NCBI RefSeq assembly: GCF_001552135.1 | Contig: NZ_BCQP01000066.1 | Span: forward strand, 1 to 64,000 | Direction: 5' to 3' | Source of the DNA: Actinomadura chibensis NBRC 106107 | Lineage (GTDB): Bacteria; Actinomycetota; Actinomycetes; Streptosporangiales; Streptosporangiaceae | Length of the DNA: 64,000 nucleotides | In this document: one piece after another, positions 34,048 to 41,329 of the stretch | Numbering within the stretch: position 1 is the first letter of the stretch | Layout: the number at the start of each line of letters is the position of its first letter | Notes under the pieces: generated by a model | What the model saw: only the letters and a program-made list of their open reading frames with translations | The model's database searches: none | What the model was told of the DNA's origin: nothing | Program-made: the position numbers and the translations under genes

Positions 34048-34845
34048 ATGTGCGGACGATACGCCACCACCCGCGCGCGTCAGGAGCTGCTGGACGAGTT
34101 CCAGGTGCAGCTCGACGCCGCCGACGGGGACATCCGGCCCGACTACAACGTCGCCCCGACCAAGCAGGTCCCGGTCGTGCTCGACCGGCGCCCGAAGGAC
34201 GCGCCCGAGGAGGAGGCCGCGGTCCGGCAGCTCCGGACGGTGCGCTGGGGGCTCGTCCCGTCCTGGGCGAAGGACCTGTCGATCGGCTCCCGCATGATCA
34301 ACGCGCGGGTCGAGACGGTGCACGAGAAGCCGTCGTACCGGCGCGCGTTCGCGCGCCGGCGCTGCCTGCTGCCCGCCGACGGCTACTTCGAGTGGTACGT
34401 CCTGGAGGGCCGGGACGACGCGCCCGGCCCGGCGGACGGCGAGAAGAAGGCCAAGAAGCGCAAGCCGCAGAAGCAGCCGTTCTTCATCCGCCCGAAGGAC
34501 GGCGCCGTCATGGCCATGGCCGGGCTCTACGAGCTGTGGAAGTCGCCCGAGGACGAATGGGTCTGGACGTGCACGGTGATCACCACCGACGCGCCCGACG
34601 ACCTCGGCCGCATCCACGACCGGATGCCGATGGTCGTCGAGCCCGACCGCTGGGACGCCTGGCTCGACCCGGAGCTGACCGACACCGAGACGGTGCGCGG
34701 CCTCCTCGTCCCCGCCATGGCCGGGACAATGGACGCCTATCCGGTGTCCAAGGCGGTCAACAGCGTGAAAAACAACGGGCCCGAACTCATCGCGCCCGTG
34801 GAGTCCGGCGACGGCTCGGACGGCCATTCCGACGGCCTGTTCTGA
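34048..34845 (+). CDS. SRAP/HMCES-family DNA-protein crosslink protein (YedK-like)
   Basis: A 265-residue SOS-response-associated peptidase family member. The N-terminal Cys2 (MCGRYA) forms a thiazolidine crosslink with abasic sites in single-stranded DNA after Met removal. Other conserved residues are Asn in NARVET, Glu in GYFEWY, and His in IHDRMPMVVEPD. A Lys-rich insertion (KKAKKRKPQKQ) is typical of actinobacterial members. ATG at 34048 is fixed by the requirement for Cys at position 2. Confidence 0.92.
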   Translation: MCGRYATTRARQELLDEFQVQLDAADGDIRPDYNVAPTKQVPVVLDRRPKDAPEEEAAVRQLRTVRWGLVPSWAKDLSIGSRMINARVETVHEKPSYRRAFARRRCLLPADGYFEWYVLEGRDDAPGPADGEKKAKKRKPQKQPFFIRPKDGAVMAMAGLYELWKSPEDEWVWTCTVITTDAPDDLGRIHDRMPMVVEPDRWDAWLDPELTDTETVRGLLVPAMAGTMDAYPVSKAVNSVKNNGPELIAPVESGDGSDGHSDGLF

Positions 34846-34990
34846 CCGTCCCCGGAATCGCCGCCCGCGCGACCCCGAGCCGCATCGCCGGCACCGCCGT
34901 GAGCCGCTCTCGACCGAGGGCGGCGCGCAATGTGTTGGATCGTTCCAGCGCCATTCTCCATGTCCATCGCCGCGCGCCGGGAACCGCCTG

Positions 34991-35782
34991 TCAGCGCGGG
35001 CGGACGGCGCTCGCCAGCAGGTGAATGCCGAGCGACTCGTCCGGGTCGGGCGCGTTCAGCTCGGTCCGCACGAGCCGCGCCAGCGCGCGCGGCGACTCGG
35101 CGAGCACGTGCTCGACCGTCGACGGCGAGAGGACCGTCCGGGGCCTGACCCACTCGACCTCCAGCCCGGCGTCCGCGAGCAGCTCGCGGAGCTGGTGGGC
35201 GGAGAAGGAGCGGGTGATCGTCCCGTCCGGCCAGGGGACGAGGACGACCTCCGCGCTCGGCACGTCCGACAGGTGCGCCCAGTAGTTGCGCTCCGCGAGC
35301 AATGCCATCCCGAGGGTGAGCGAGTCGACGCAGAGCAGGACGCGCCCGCCGGGGCGCAGCACCCGCGCGATCTCCGCGACCGTGGCCTCGGTCGCGAGGT
35401 GGCGGGACAGCACCCGGTTCTCGGCGACCACCGCGTCCACGGCGCCGTCGGCGAGGAAGCCGAGCGCGCCGCTGTCCCCGACCACCGGGACCACGGTCCC
35501 CTTCGGCGCCTTCCGCGCCGGACGGCCCGGATCCCCGGCCGTCCCGAGGTCGCGGCCGGGGTCGCGCACTTCGAGGACGCTGTGCCCCGCCTCGGCGGCC
35601 CGCGCCGCGCACCGCCCGCCGGAGACGTCCAGCACCAGGGACGGTCTTCGCGGCAGCCAACGCGTCAGCTGGGCGGCCGCGACGGCCCAGTAGAACGTCC
35701 AGTAGCGCGCCAGGGAGTCCCCGGAGACGTCGCGCAGGCTGGCGATGGTGGGCTCGGAAGGTCGCGCCGGCACCGGTAGCAA
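34991..35782 (-). CDS. Class I SAM-dependent methyltransferase
   Basis: A 263-residue methyltransferase-fold protein. The SAM motif region is LVLDVSGGRCAARAAEAGHSVLEVRDPG, with a variant glycine loop (DVSGGR), and motif IV-V is VVAENRVLSRHLA...VLRPGGRVLLCVDS. It resembles the ubiquinone/SAM methyltransferase type. It is divergent from sigR. The substrate is unknown. Confidence 0.8.
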   Translation of the reverse strand: MLPVPARPSEPTIASLRDVSGDSLARYWTFYWAVAAAQLTRWLPRRPSLVLDVSGGRCAARAAEAGHSVLEVRDPGRDLGTAGDPGRPARKAPKGTVVPVVGDSGALGFLADGAVDAVVAENRVLSRHLATEATVAEIARVLRPGGRVLLCVDSLTLGMALLAERNYWAHLSDVPSAEVVLVPWPDGTITRSFSAHQLRELLADAGLEVEWVRPRTVLSPSTVEHVLAESPRALARLVRTELNAPDPDESLGIHLLASAVRPR

Positions 35783-35913
35783 CGCTTTGCTCCTGTTCTC
35801 GCCATATATGTCAGTTCTTTCCCCGTTAAGGTGCGGGCATCACCCTGCGTGTAGGACGGGGTGGAATCATCCGGTTCCGTCCGTCGGCCGGGGCGGCACG
35901 CGGGCGCGGACGG

Positions 35914-35939
35914 GGAATCCGCGGCGGCGTCACGGTGTT
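35914..35939 (+). promoter_or_regulatory. Sigma-R autoregulatory promoter of sigR
   Basis: GGAAT (35914-35918), exactly 18 bases, then GTT (35937-35939): a perfect match to the GGAAT-N18-GTT sigma-R consensus known from Streptomyces. Predicted transcription starts near 35946, about 34 bases before the upstream ATG of sigR, so the stress transcript includes the longer reading frame. Confidence 0.8.
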
Positions 35940-35979
35940 GCACCGTCTCACAACCCCTGTTCGACGGAGGTGCGCACCG

Positions 35980-36747
35980 ATGACCACGGCCGTGGCCGAC
36001 CAGGAGCGGTTCGCCGGGCGAGCGCCGCGCGGCGCCCCGCCGGCACCCGCGCGCGTGGGAAGGCCCCGCGGACCGATACCCTCTGTGGGATACGACGCCG
36101 GCGGCTCGCCGAGGACTTCGCCGAAGACCGCGGGCGCCACAGCCGAGGGGGTGGGTCAGGTACAGGGCACCACGGAGACCGTGGAGCAGCGCCAGGAGCG
36201 GTTCCAGCGCGACGTGCTCCCGTTCTTGGACCAGCTTTATTCGGCCGCGCTGAGGATGACGCGCAACCCGGCCGACGCCGAGGACCTCGTCCAGGAGACC
36301 TTCGCCAAGGCGTTCGCGTCCTTCCACCAGTTCAAGGAGGGCACGAACCTCAAGGCGTGGCTCTACCGGATCCTGACCAACACGTTCATCAACTCCTACC
36401 GCAAGAAGCAGCGCCAGCCGCAGCAGGCCGCCACCGACGACATCGAGGACTGGCAGATCGCCCGCGCCGAGTCGCACACCTCCAGCGGGCTGAAGTCCGC
36501 CGAGGCCGAGGCGCTGGAGCACCTGCCCGACTCCGACGTCAAGCGGGCCCTGCAGGAGCTGCCGGAGGAGTTCCGCATCGCCGTCTATCTCGCTGACGTC
36601 GAGGGCTTCGCCTACAAGGAGATCGCGGAGATCATGGGCACGCCCATCGGCACCGTGATGTCCCGGCTGCACCGCGGCCGGCGGCAGCTGCGAGGCATGT
36701 TGGAGGACTACGCCGAGGAACGCGGGCTTACCCGTGCGAAAGGGTGA
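35980..36747 (+). CDS. sigR: Thiol-oxidative-stress sigma factor SigR, with long and short start
   Basis: ECF sigma factor of the SigR/SigH type: DVLPFLDQLYSAALRMTRNPADAEDLVQETFAKAF (region 2) and LPEEFRIAVYLADVEGFAYKEIAEIMGTPIGTVMSRLHRGRRQLR (region 4). Two starts are possible. ATG 35980 gives a 255-residue protein with a 57-residue Arg/Pro-rich extension. GTG 36151 (VGQVQGTTE...) gives the 198-residue form that aligns with Streptomyces sigma-R. There, an upstream start made from the autoregulated promoter yields an unstable longer isoform, which matches the arrangement here. It is followed by rsrA. It controls the thioredoxin/mycothiol response. Confidence 0.93.
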   Translation: MTTAVADQERFAGRAPRGAPPAPARVGRPRGPIPSVGYDAGGSPRTSPKTAGATAEGVGQVQGTTETVEQRQERFQRDVLPFLDQLYSAALRMTRNPADAEDLVQETFAKAFASFHQFKEGTNLKAWLYRILTNTFINSYRKKQRQPQQAATDDIEDWQIARAESHTSSGLKSAEAEALEHLPDSDVKRALQELPEEFRIAVYLADVEGFAYKEIAEIMGTPIGTVMSRLHRGRRQLRGMLEDYAEERGLTRAKG

Positions 36748-36755
36748 GTGAAGCC

Positions 36756-37052
36756 ATGAGCTGTGGCAATCACCACGAGACCCCCTGTGACGAGGTGCTG
36801 GCGCGGGTCTACACCTATCTCGACGGCGAGCTCGACCAGGGCGGCTGCGGCGAGGTGCGCCAGCACCTGGACGAGTGCGGCCCCTGCCTGCGCGAGTACG
36901 GCCTCGAAGAGGCGGTCAAGAAGCTCGTGAACAAGTCGTGCGCCTGCGAGCAGGCGCCGACCGACCTGCGCGCCAAGGTGCTCGGCCGCATCGAGGAGAT
37001 CTGCGGCGAGATCAAGGCGTCCGGCGGCGCCGAAAAGTCCGGAAGCGTCTGA
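36756..37052 (+). CDS. rsrA: Zinc redox-sensing anti-sigma factor RsrA
   Basis: A 98-residue soluble ZAS anti-sigma factor. The zinc/disulfide switch is His-x3-Cys-x2-Cys in RQHLDECGPC plus upstream Cys (ETPCDE, GGCGEV) and KSCAC. Oxidation forms a disulfide, releases zinc and frees SigR. I use ATG 36756; a GTG at 36744 overlapping the sigR stop is also possible. Adjacent to sigR and coupled to it. Confidence 0.92.
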   Translation: MSCGNHHETPCDEVLARVYTYLDGELDQGGCGEVRQHLDECGPCLREYGLEEAVKKLVNKSCACEQAPTDLRAKVLGRIEEICGEIKASGGAEKSGSV

Positions 37053-37072
37053 GCGCCGGTATCGTTCTGCGG

Positions 37073-38050
37073 GTGCTCGCACTCGTCACCGGCGCGGCCG
37101 GGTTCATCGGTTCCCATCTCGTCGACCGGCTGCTCGCGGACGGCCACGAGGTCATCGGGGTCGATGACCTGTCGTCCGGCGCGAACGTCCAGGTCTTCTC
37201 GGGGGGTGCGGGGAGCCGTCCCCCCGCGGGGACCCTGCCGGGCGTGGAGCTCTGGGAGATGGACGTCGCCGACCCCTCGCTCGTCGAGAAGGCCGCGGTC
37301 CGGCGGCCCGAGGTGATCTGCCATCTGGCCGCCCAGGTCAGTGTCCGGGCGAGCGTGGCCGACCCGCTGCGCGACGCCCGGACGAACGTGGTCGGCACGG
37401 CGAACGTCCTGGAGGCGGCCCGCGCGGCGGGCGCCCGCAAGGTCGTGTTCACCTCGAGCTGCGCGGTGTACGGGGTGCCGGACGCGCTGCCCGTCCCGCC
37501 GGACGCGGAGCTGCGGCCCGCGTCCCCGTACGCGGCGTCGAAGGTCTCCGGCGAGGTGTACGCGGAGATGTACCGGACCCTGCACCACGTCGACTTCACG
37601 ACGCTGACGCTGGCGAACGTGTACGGGCCGCGGCAGACGCCGGAGGGCGAGGCGGGCGTCATCTCGATCTTCACGGACGCGCTGCTGGCCGGGCGTCCCA
37701 CCCGGGTGTACGGCGACGGCACGCAGACCCGCGACTACGTGTACGTGCTGGACGTGGTCGACGCGTTCGCCCGCGCGGCGGGGGAGCGCGGCGGCGGGCT
37801 GCGGCTGAACGTGGGCACCGGCGCCCAGACCACCGACCGCGATCTGCACTCCCTCGTCGCCGCGGCGGCGGGCGCGCCGGACGACCCGGAGTTCGCGCCG
37901 CCCCGGCTCGGCGACCTGCCCGCGATGGCCGTCGACCCGGCGGCGACCCGCGACGCGCTCGGCTGGGAGCCGCGGGTCGCGCTCCCGGACGGCCTCGCCG
38001 CGACCGTCGCCTGGGCCCGCGAGCGCGCCGCCCCGACCGCCCCCGAATGA
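37073..38050 (+). CDS. NAD-dependent sugar epimerase/dehydratase (GalE-like)
   Basis: A 325-residue extended SDR. It has VTGAAGFIGSHLVDRLL (NAD motif), VDDLSSG, HLAAQVSVRASV, SSCAVYG and the catalytic SPYAASK. It resembles UDP-glucose 4-epimerases. Residues about 42-56 (QVFSGGAGSRPPAGT) look inserted relative to the family, and their DNA contains a G6...C6 palindrome (37201-37225). GTG at 37073 lies 20 bases after the rsrA stop, so it may be read through from the sigR-rsrA transcript. Confidence 0.87.
   Translation: MLALVTGAAGFIGSHLVDRLLADGHEVIGVDDLSSGANVQVFSGGAGSRPPAGTLPGVELWEMDVADPSLVEKAAVRRPEVICHLAAQVSVRASVADPLRDARTNVVGTANVLEAARAAGARKVVFTSSCAVYGVPDALPVPPDAELRPASPYAASKVSGEVYAEMYRTLHHVDFTTLTLANVYGPRQTPEGEAGVISIFTDALLAGRPTRVYGDGTQTRDYVYVLDVVDAFARAAGERGGGLRLNVGTGAQTTDRDLHSLVAAAAGAPDDPEFAPPRLGDLPAMAVDPAATRDALGWEPRVALPDGLAATVAWARERAAPTAPE
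37201..37225. repeat. G6...C6 palindrome inside the epimerase gene
   Basis: Six G (37201-37206) and six C (37220-37225) flank TGCGGGGAGCCGT, in frame within the coding sequence. It resembles, but is not identical to, the G7-CGA-C6 repeats at 11463 and 29451. Confidence 0.4.
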
Positions 38051-38409
38051 CGCGACGTCGGCGTTTTGCCGCCCATTTCTGGCGGCCCCGCGCGCCCCAT
38101 TCGCAATGCACGTGCATTCAGCTGTGCATTCAGTCGTGCATTCTGTCGTGCAGCCGTTAGCATGGCCACGTTAAGTGCATTCAGGCGGGACAATTGATCA
38201 CCTAAGGTGACGATTGGTTCACGCTTTGCTCACGTTTTCCCGCATGCCTGTGTGACCTCGGCACCGCGCGTTAGGCTTGTGCCGAAATCAGCGACGGGAG
38301 CACGTGCGCCAGCGCGAATTCGGGGTATGTGCTCGCCCGGGCGGGCCCGGTACCCGACGGCCGGCCCGAGGCCGGACGGATCGGAATCGCGGGGGGAGGC
38401 AGGAGAGCC
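38051..38409. other. Gene-free upstream region of the HD-GYP locus
   Basis: It contains a 12-bp-period repeat array (38109-38154), a further GTGCATTCAG copy (38175-38184), a near-perfect palindrome TCACCT-A-AGGTGA (38198-38210), and promoter-like A/T-richer DNA (for example TTAGGCT at about 38271). No ORF with a ribosome site is visible before 38410. It is likely a heavily regulated promoter for the small ORF and the HD-GYP genes. Confidence 0.5.
38109..38154 (+). repeat. Tandem 12-bp repeat (GTGCATTC core), 3.5 units plus a detached copy
   Basis: Units CGTGCATTCAG, CTGTGCATTCAG, TCGTGCATTCTG and a partial TCGTGCAG follow each other with a 12-bp period. One more GTGCATTCAG lies at 38175-38184. 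The array looks like multiple operators for one DNA-binding protein rather than a microsatellite. Confidence 0.6.
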
Positions 38410-38496
38410 ATGCGCAAGCGCGTGACGCCGGCGGGAGACCGCCGGCACGCCTCGGCGGCGTCGCTGATGATGCCCGAGGGCGTGTCCTGGGTCTAG
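38410..38496 (+). CDS. Possible 28-residue small protein upstream of the HD-GYP gene
   Basis: ATG at 38410 is preceded by GGAGG and AGGAGAG. The frame runs 28 codons (MRKRVTPAGDRRHASAASLM, then MPEGVSWV) to TAG at 38494-38496, 61 bases before the HD-GYP start. The N-terminus is basic and there is no membrane segment. It could be a small protein or a leader peptide. I do not recognise it. Confidence 0.4.
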   Translation: MRKRVTPAGDRRHASAASLMMPEGVSWV

Positions 38497-38557
38497 GTGC
38501 CGGCAGGCACGCGGAGCCCGGCGGCGGCCCGCCATTCGTCACTCCCGAGGGGCGACA

Positions 38558-39970
38558 ATGCGTGGACTACCTCTCGCTGCCTGGGCGTACGTCTGTGGTG
38601 TGGTCGCGCTCGCGGCCGCCCTCATCGCGACGTCGTCCTTCGCCGAAATCGACTGGTTCGTGCTGGCCGTGCTGGCGGTGCTGTTCCTCGTCTGCGACTC
38701 CGCGCCCGCGCGGCTGAACCTCGCGCGGGCGAGGGTGTCGATGAGCTTCGCCGCGAGCCTCGCGTCGGTGGTGCTGCTCGGCCCGGCGGGCGCGGCCCTG
38801 CTCGGGTTCTGCGCCGTCGTCACCGGGCAGCGGTTCTTCGCCCCGGTCAAGCGGCTGTTCAACGGCGCGCAGCTCGCGCTCAGCGGCTTCGTCGCCGGGA
38901 CGGTCTTCGACCTGCTCGGCGGTGACGGCTTCGACGCCGAGCAGCCCCGCTGGGTGGAGGGCGTGATCGGCCCGTTCCTCGGCGCGCTCGTCACGTTCGT
39001 CGTGGTCAACCTGACGCTGATGGCCGGGGTCCTGCTGCTCAGCAGGCAGGCCGCGCCGCGCGAGCTGCTGCACGAGTCCGGGCAGCTCGCGTTCGGCTGC
39101 CTCGGCTACGGCATGGTCGGGCTGCTGATCGCCGGGCTGTGGCCGGGCGTCGGGCCGTTCGCGGCGGTGCTCGTCCTGCTGCCGCTGTTCATCGCGCGCT
39201 GGGCGATGGACCAGGCGTACGCGCAGCAGCAGGCGCACGCCGCCACGCTCGCCGCGCTGTGCCAGGCCGTCGAGACCAAGGACTACTACACCCGCGGCCA
39301 CTCCGAGCGCGTCTCGCGCGGCTCGGTGATGATCGCGCAGGAGATCGGGATGCGCGCCGACCGGGTCGAGGCGATCCGCTACGCCGGGATGCTCCACGAC
39401 GTCGGCAAGCTCGGCGTCCCGACCAAGGTGCTGCAGAAGAACGGGCCGATGACGGAGGAGGAGTTCGCCGCCATCCAGCTGCACCCGATGCGCGGGCTGG
39501 AGATCGTCCGCGAGATCGGGTTCCTGGACGAGGCGCTCGCCGGGATCATGCACCACCACGAGAAGATGGACGGCCGCGGCTACCCCATGGGCCTCGCGGG
39601 CGACGAGATCCCCGAGTTCGCCCGGGTGATCGCCGTCGCGGACGCGTTCGACTCGATGACCTCCACCCGGTCCTACCGGCCCGCCCGCAGCGTCGACGAG
39701 GCGGTGGCGGAGCTGCGCCGCTGCATGGGCGACCACTTCGACCCGGTGATGGTCGAGGCGTTCCTGCGGGCGCTGGAGCGCGACCCGTGGGTGCCGCCCG
39801 ACCCGGTCGTCCTGCCGGACGACGACGTCGTCGAGACCACCCAGCAGGACCACGACGACCCGAGCGCGCCCCTGCGCGTCGCGGGCGACCCGGCGGGCGA
39901 CCGGGCTGGTGACCGGGCGGGCGGGCCCGCCGGTGACGGGGTGCGCCCCGGCGACGGGGCACGGCGGTGA
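38558..39970 (+). CDS. Membrane HD-GYP domain protein (putative c-di-GMP phosphodiesterase)
   Basis: A 470-residue protein with about seven N-terminal membrane helices (residues 8-212, MASE-like) and a C-terminal HD-GYP domain. The catalytic dyad is His280-Asp281 (LHDVGKLGVP), and HHHEKMDGRGYP (332-343) carries the intact GYP signature. Such domains hydrolyse c-di-GMP. The C-terminal 50 residues are Asp/Gly-rich repeats (DPAGDRAGDRAGGPAGD). It is followed after nine bases by a related protein and probably shares its mRNA. Confidence 0.9.
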   Translation: MRGLPLAAWAYVCGVVALAAALIATSSFAEIDWFVLAVLAVLFLVCDSAPARLNLARARVSMSFAASLASVVLLGPAGAALLGFCAVVTGQRFFAPVKRLFNGAQLALSGFVAGTVFDLLGGDGFDAEQPRWVEGVIGPFLGALVTFVVVNLTLMAGVLLLSRQAAPRELLHESGQLAFGCLGYGMVGLLIAGLWPGVGPFAAVLVLLPLFIARWAMDQAYAQQQAHAATLAALCQAVETKDYYTRGHSERVSRGSVMIAQEIGMRADRVEAIRYAGMLHDVGKLGVPTKVLQKNGPMTEEEFAAIQLHPMRGLEIVREIGFLDEALAGIMHHHEKMDGRGYPMGLAGDEIPEFARVIAVADAFDSMTSTRSYRPARSVDEAVAELRRCMGDHFDPVMVEAFLRALERDPWVPPDPVVLPDDDVVETTQQDHDDPSAPLRVAGDPAGDRAGDRAGGPAGDGVRPGDGARR

Positions 39971-39979
39971 CCGGGCGCC

Positions 39980-41329
39980 ATGGCGACTGACACCGCGGGT
40001 GAGCGGCGCGCCCGGGAGCGCGCCGCGTGGCAGACGATCGACTCCGGCCAGCTCCTGCTGATCGCGACCGCCGGGCTGTTCGTGATCGTGGCGATCGCGC
40101 AGGTCGCGGCGGCCGGGCTGCGGCAGCCCAACGTCGCGATCATCTTCGGCGTGCTGGTCGCGCTCGGCGAGCTGTTCCGCATGGTGATGCCCGGCAACCG
40201 GGAGGTCGCGCCGATCGCGACGGCGGGCGCGATGGGCTACGCGCTGCTCGTCGGCATCGGCCCGGAGGGCGCCCCGCCGGACGCGCCGCTCGGCGTCGTC
40301 CCGGCCGACCACTCGGCGCTGCAGGTCGTCGCGGTCACCGCGGTCGGCATGCTGGTCGGCTCGCTGCCGCACGTCGCGGTCGGCCGGATGCCGCGCCCGG
40401 ACGCGATGGCCCGCCGCCTGTTCAACGTCGCGGTCGTCGCGCTGTGCTTCCGCCCCGTGCTGTCGCTCGACCTGCCCTGGCAGGCGGTGCTCGCGGTGAT
40501 GGGGCTCGTCGTGGTCGGGTCCTGCTTCACCGACGTGCTGATCGCGGCGATGATCCGGGCGGAGGCCGTCCGGGCCAGGTTCGGCATCGCGCTGCGGGAC
40601 GAGATCGACGCCAAGCTCGCGCTGTGCGCGGCGACCAGCGCGACCGCGATGCTGATCGCGGTCGCGACGACCGCGATGGGCGAGGCCGCGCTGCTGGTCT
40701 TCACGGTGCCGATCCTCGTGACGCAGTTCGCGTTCCGCCGCTACGCGGGCATCCGCGCGACCTACCTGCAGACGGTGCGGGCGCTGTCGCGGGTCACCGA
40801 GGTCGGCGGCTACGTCGAGACGGGGCACTCGCGGCGGGTGTCGCAGCTCGCCGTCGCGATGGGGCGCGAGCTCGGCATGTCCGAGGAGGAGCTGCTCGAA
40901 CTGGAGTACGCGGCGCTCATGCACGACATCGGGCAGCTGTCGCTCGGCGACCCGATCCCGGGCGGGGCGACGGTGCTGGCGTCCCCGGCCGAGCAGCGCC
41001 GGATCGCGGAGCTGGGCGCCGAGGTGATCAAGCAGACCGGGGTGCTGGACCGGGTGGCGCACATCGTCCAGCTCTCGTCCCACCCGTACCGGACGGGGCC
41101 CGAGCCCGCGGCCGGCGACTCCGCGGACGCGGCGCGGCCGATCCCGCCGCCGCTCGCCGGGCGCATCATCAAGGTCGCGAACGCCTACGACGACCTGGTC
41201 GGCGACTCCTCCGACCGCGACCGGGGGGCGGCCGTGCTGGAGCGGCTGAGGCTCGACTCGGCCGCCGAGTACGACCCGACCGTGGTGGAGGCGCTCAGCC
41301 GCGTCGTCGACCGGCGGCCCCGCCAGTAG
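39980..41329 (+). CDS. Membrane HD-domain protein, degenerate HD-GYP paralogue
   Basis: A 449-residue protein with about seven to eight membrane helices (25-250) and an HD domain. His315-Asp316 (LMHDIGQLSLGD) is kept, but the HHE...GYP signature is replaced by SSHPYRTGPEP (366-376). So c-di-GMP hydrolysis is doubtful. It could be a regulator or partner of the preceding enzyme, or act on another nucleotide. Its last 145 bases overlap the 3' end of the convergent copD-like gene. Confidence 0.85.
   Translation: MATDTAGERRARERAAWQTIDSGQLLLIATAGLFVIVAIAQVAAAGLRQPNVAIIFGVLVALGELFRMVMPGNREVAPIATAGAMGYALLVGIGPEGAPPDAPLGVVPADHSALQVVAVTAVGMLVGSLPHVAVGRMPRPDAMARRLFNVAVVALCFRPVLSLDLPWQAVLAVMGLVVVGSCFTDVLIAAMIRAEAVRARFGIALRDEIDAKLALCAATSATAMLIAVATTAMGEAALLVFTVPILVTQFAFRRYAGIRATYLQTVRALSRVTEVGGYVETGHSRRVSQLAVAMGRELGMSEEELLELEYAALMHDIGQLSLGDPIPGGATVLASPAEQRRIAELGAEVIKQTGVLDRVAHIVQLSSHPYRTGPEPAAGDSADAARPIPPPLAGRIIKVANAYDDLVGDSSDRDRGAAVLERLRLDSAAEYDPTVVEALSRVVDRRPRQ

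Noticed and set aside
38109..38184. Possible CRISPR-like array
   Set aside because: Units are 12 bp and contiguous, with no unique spacers and no cas genes.
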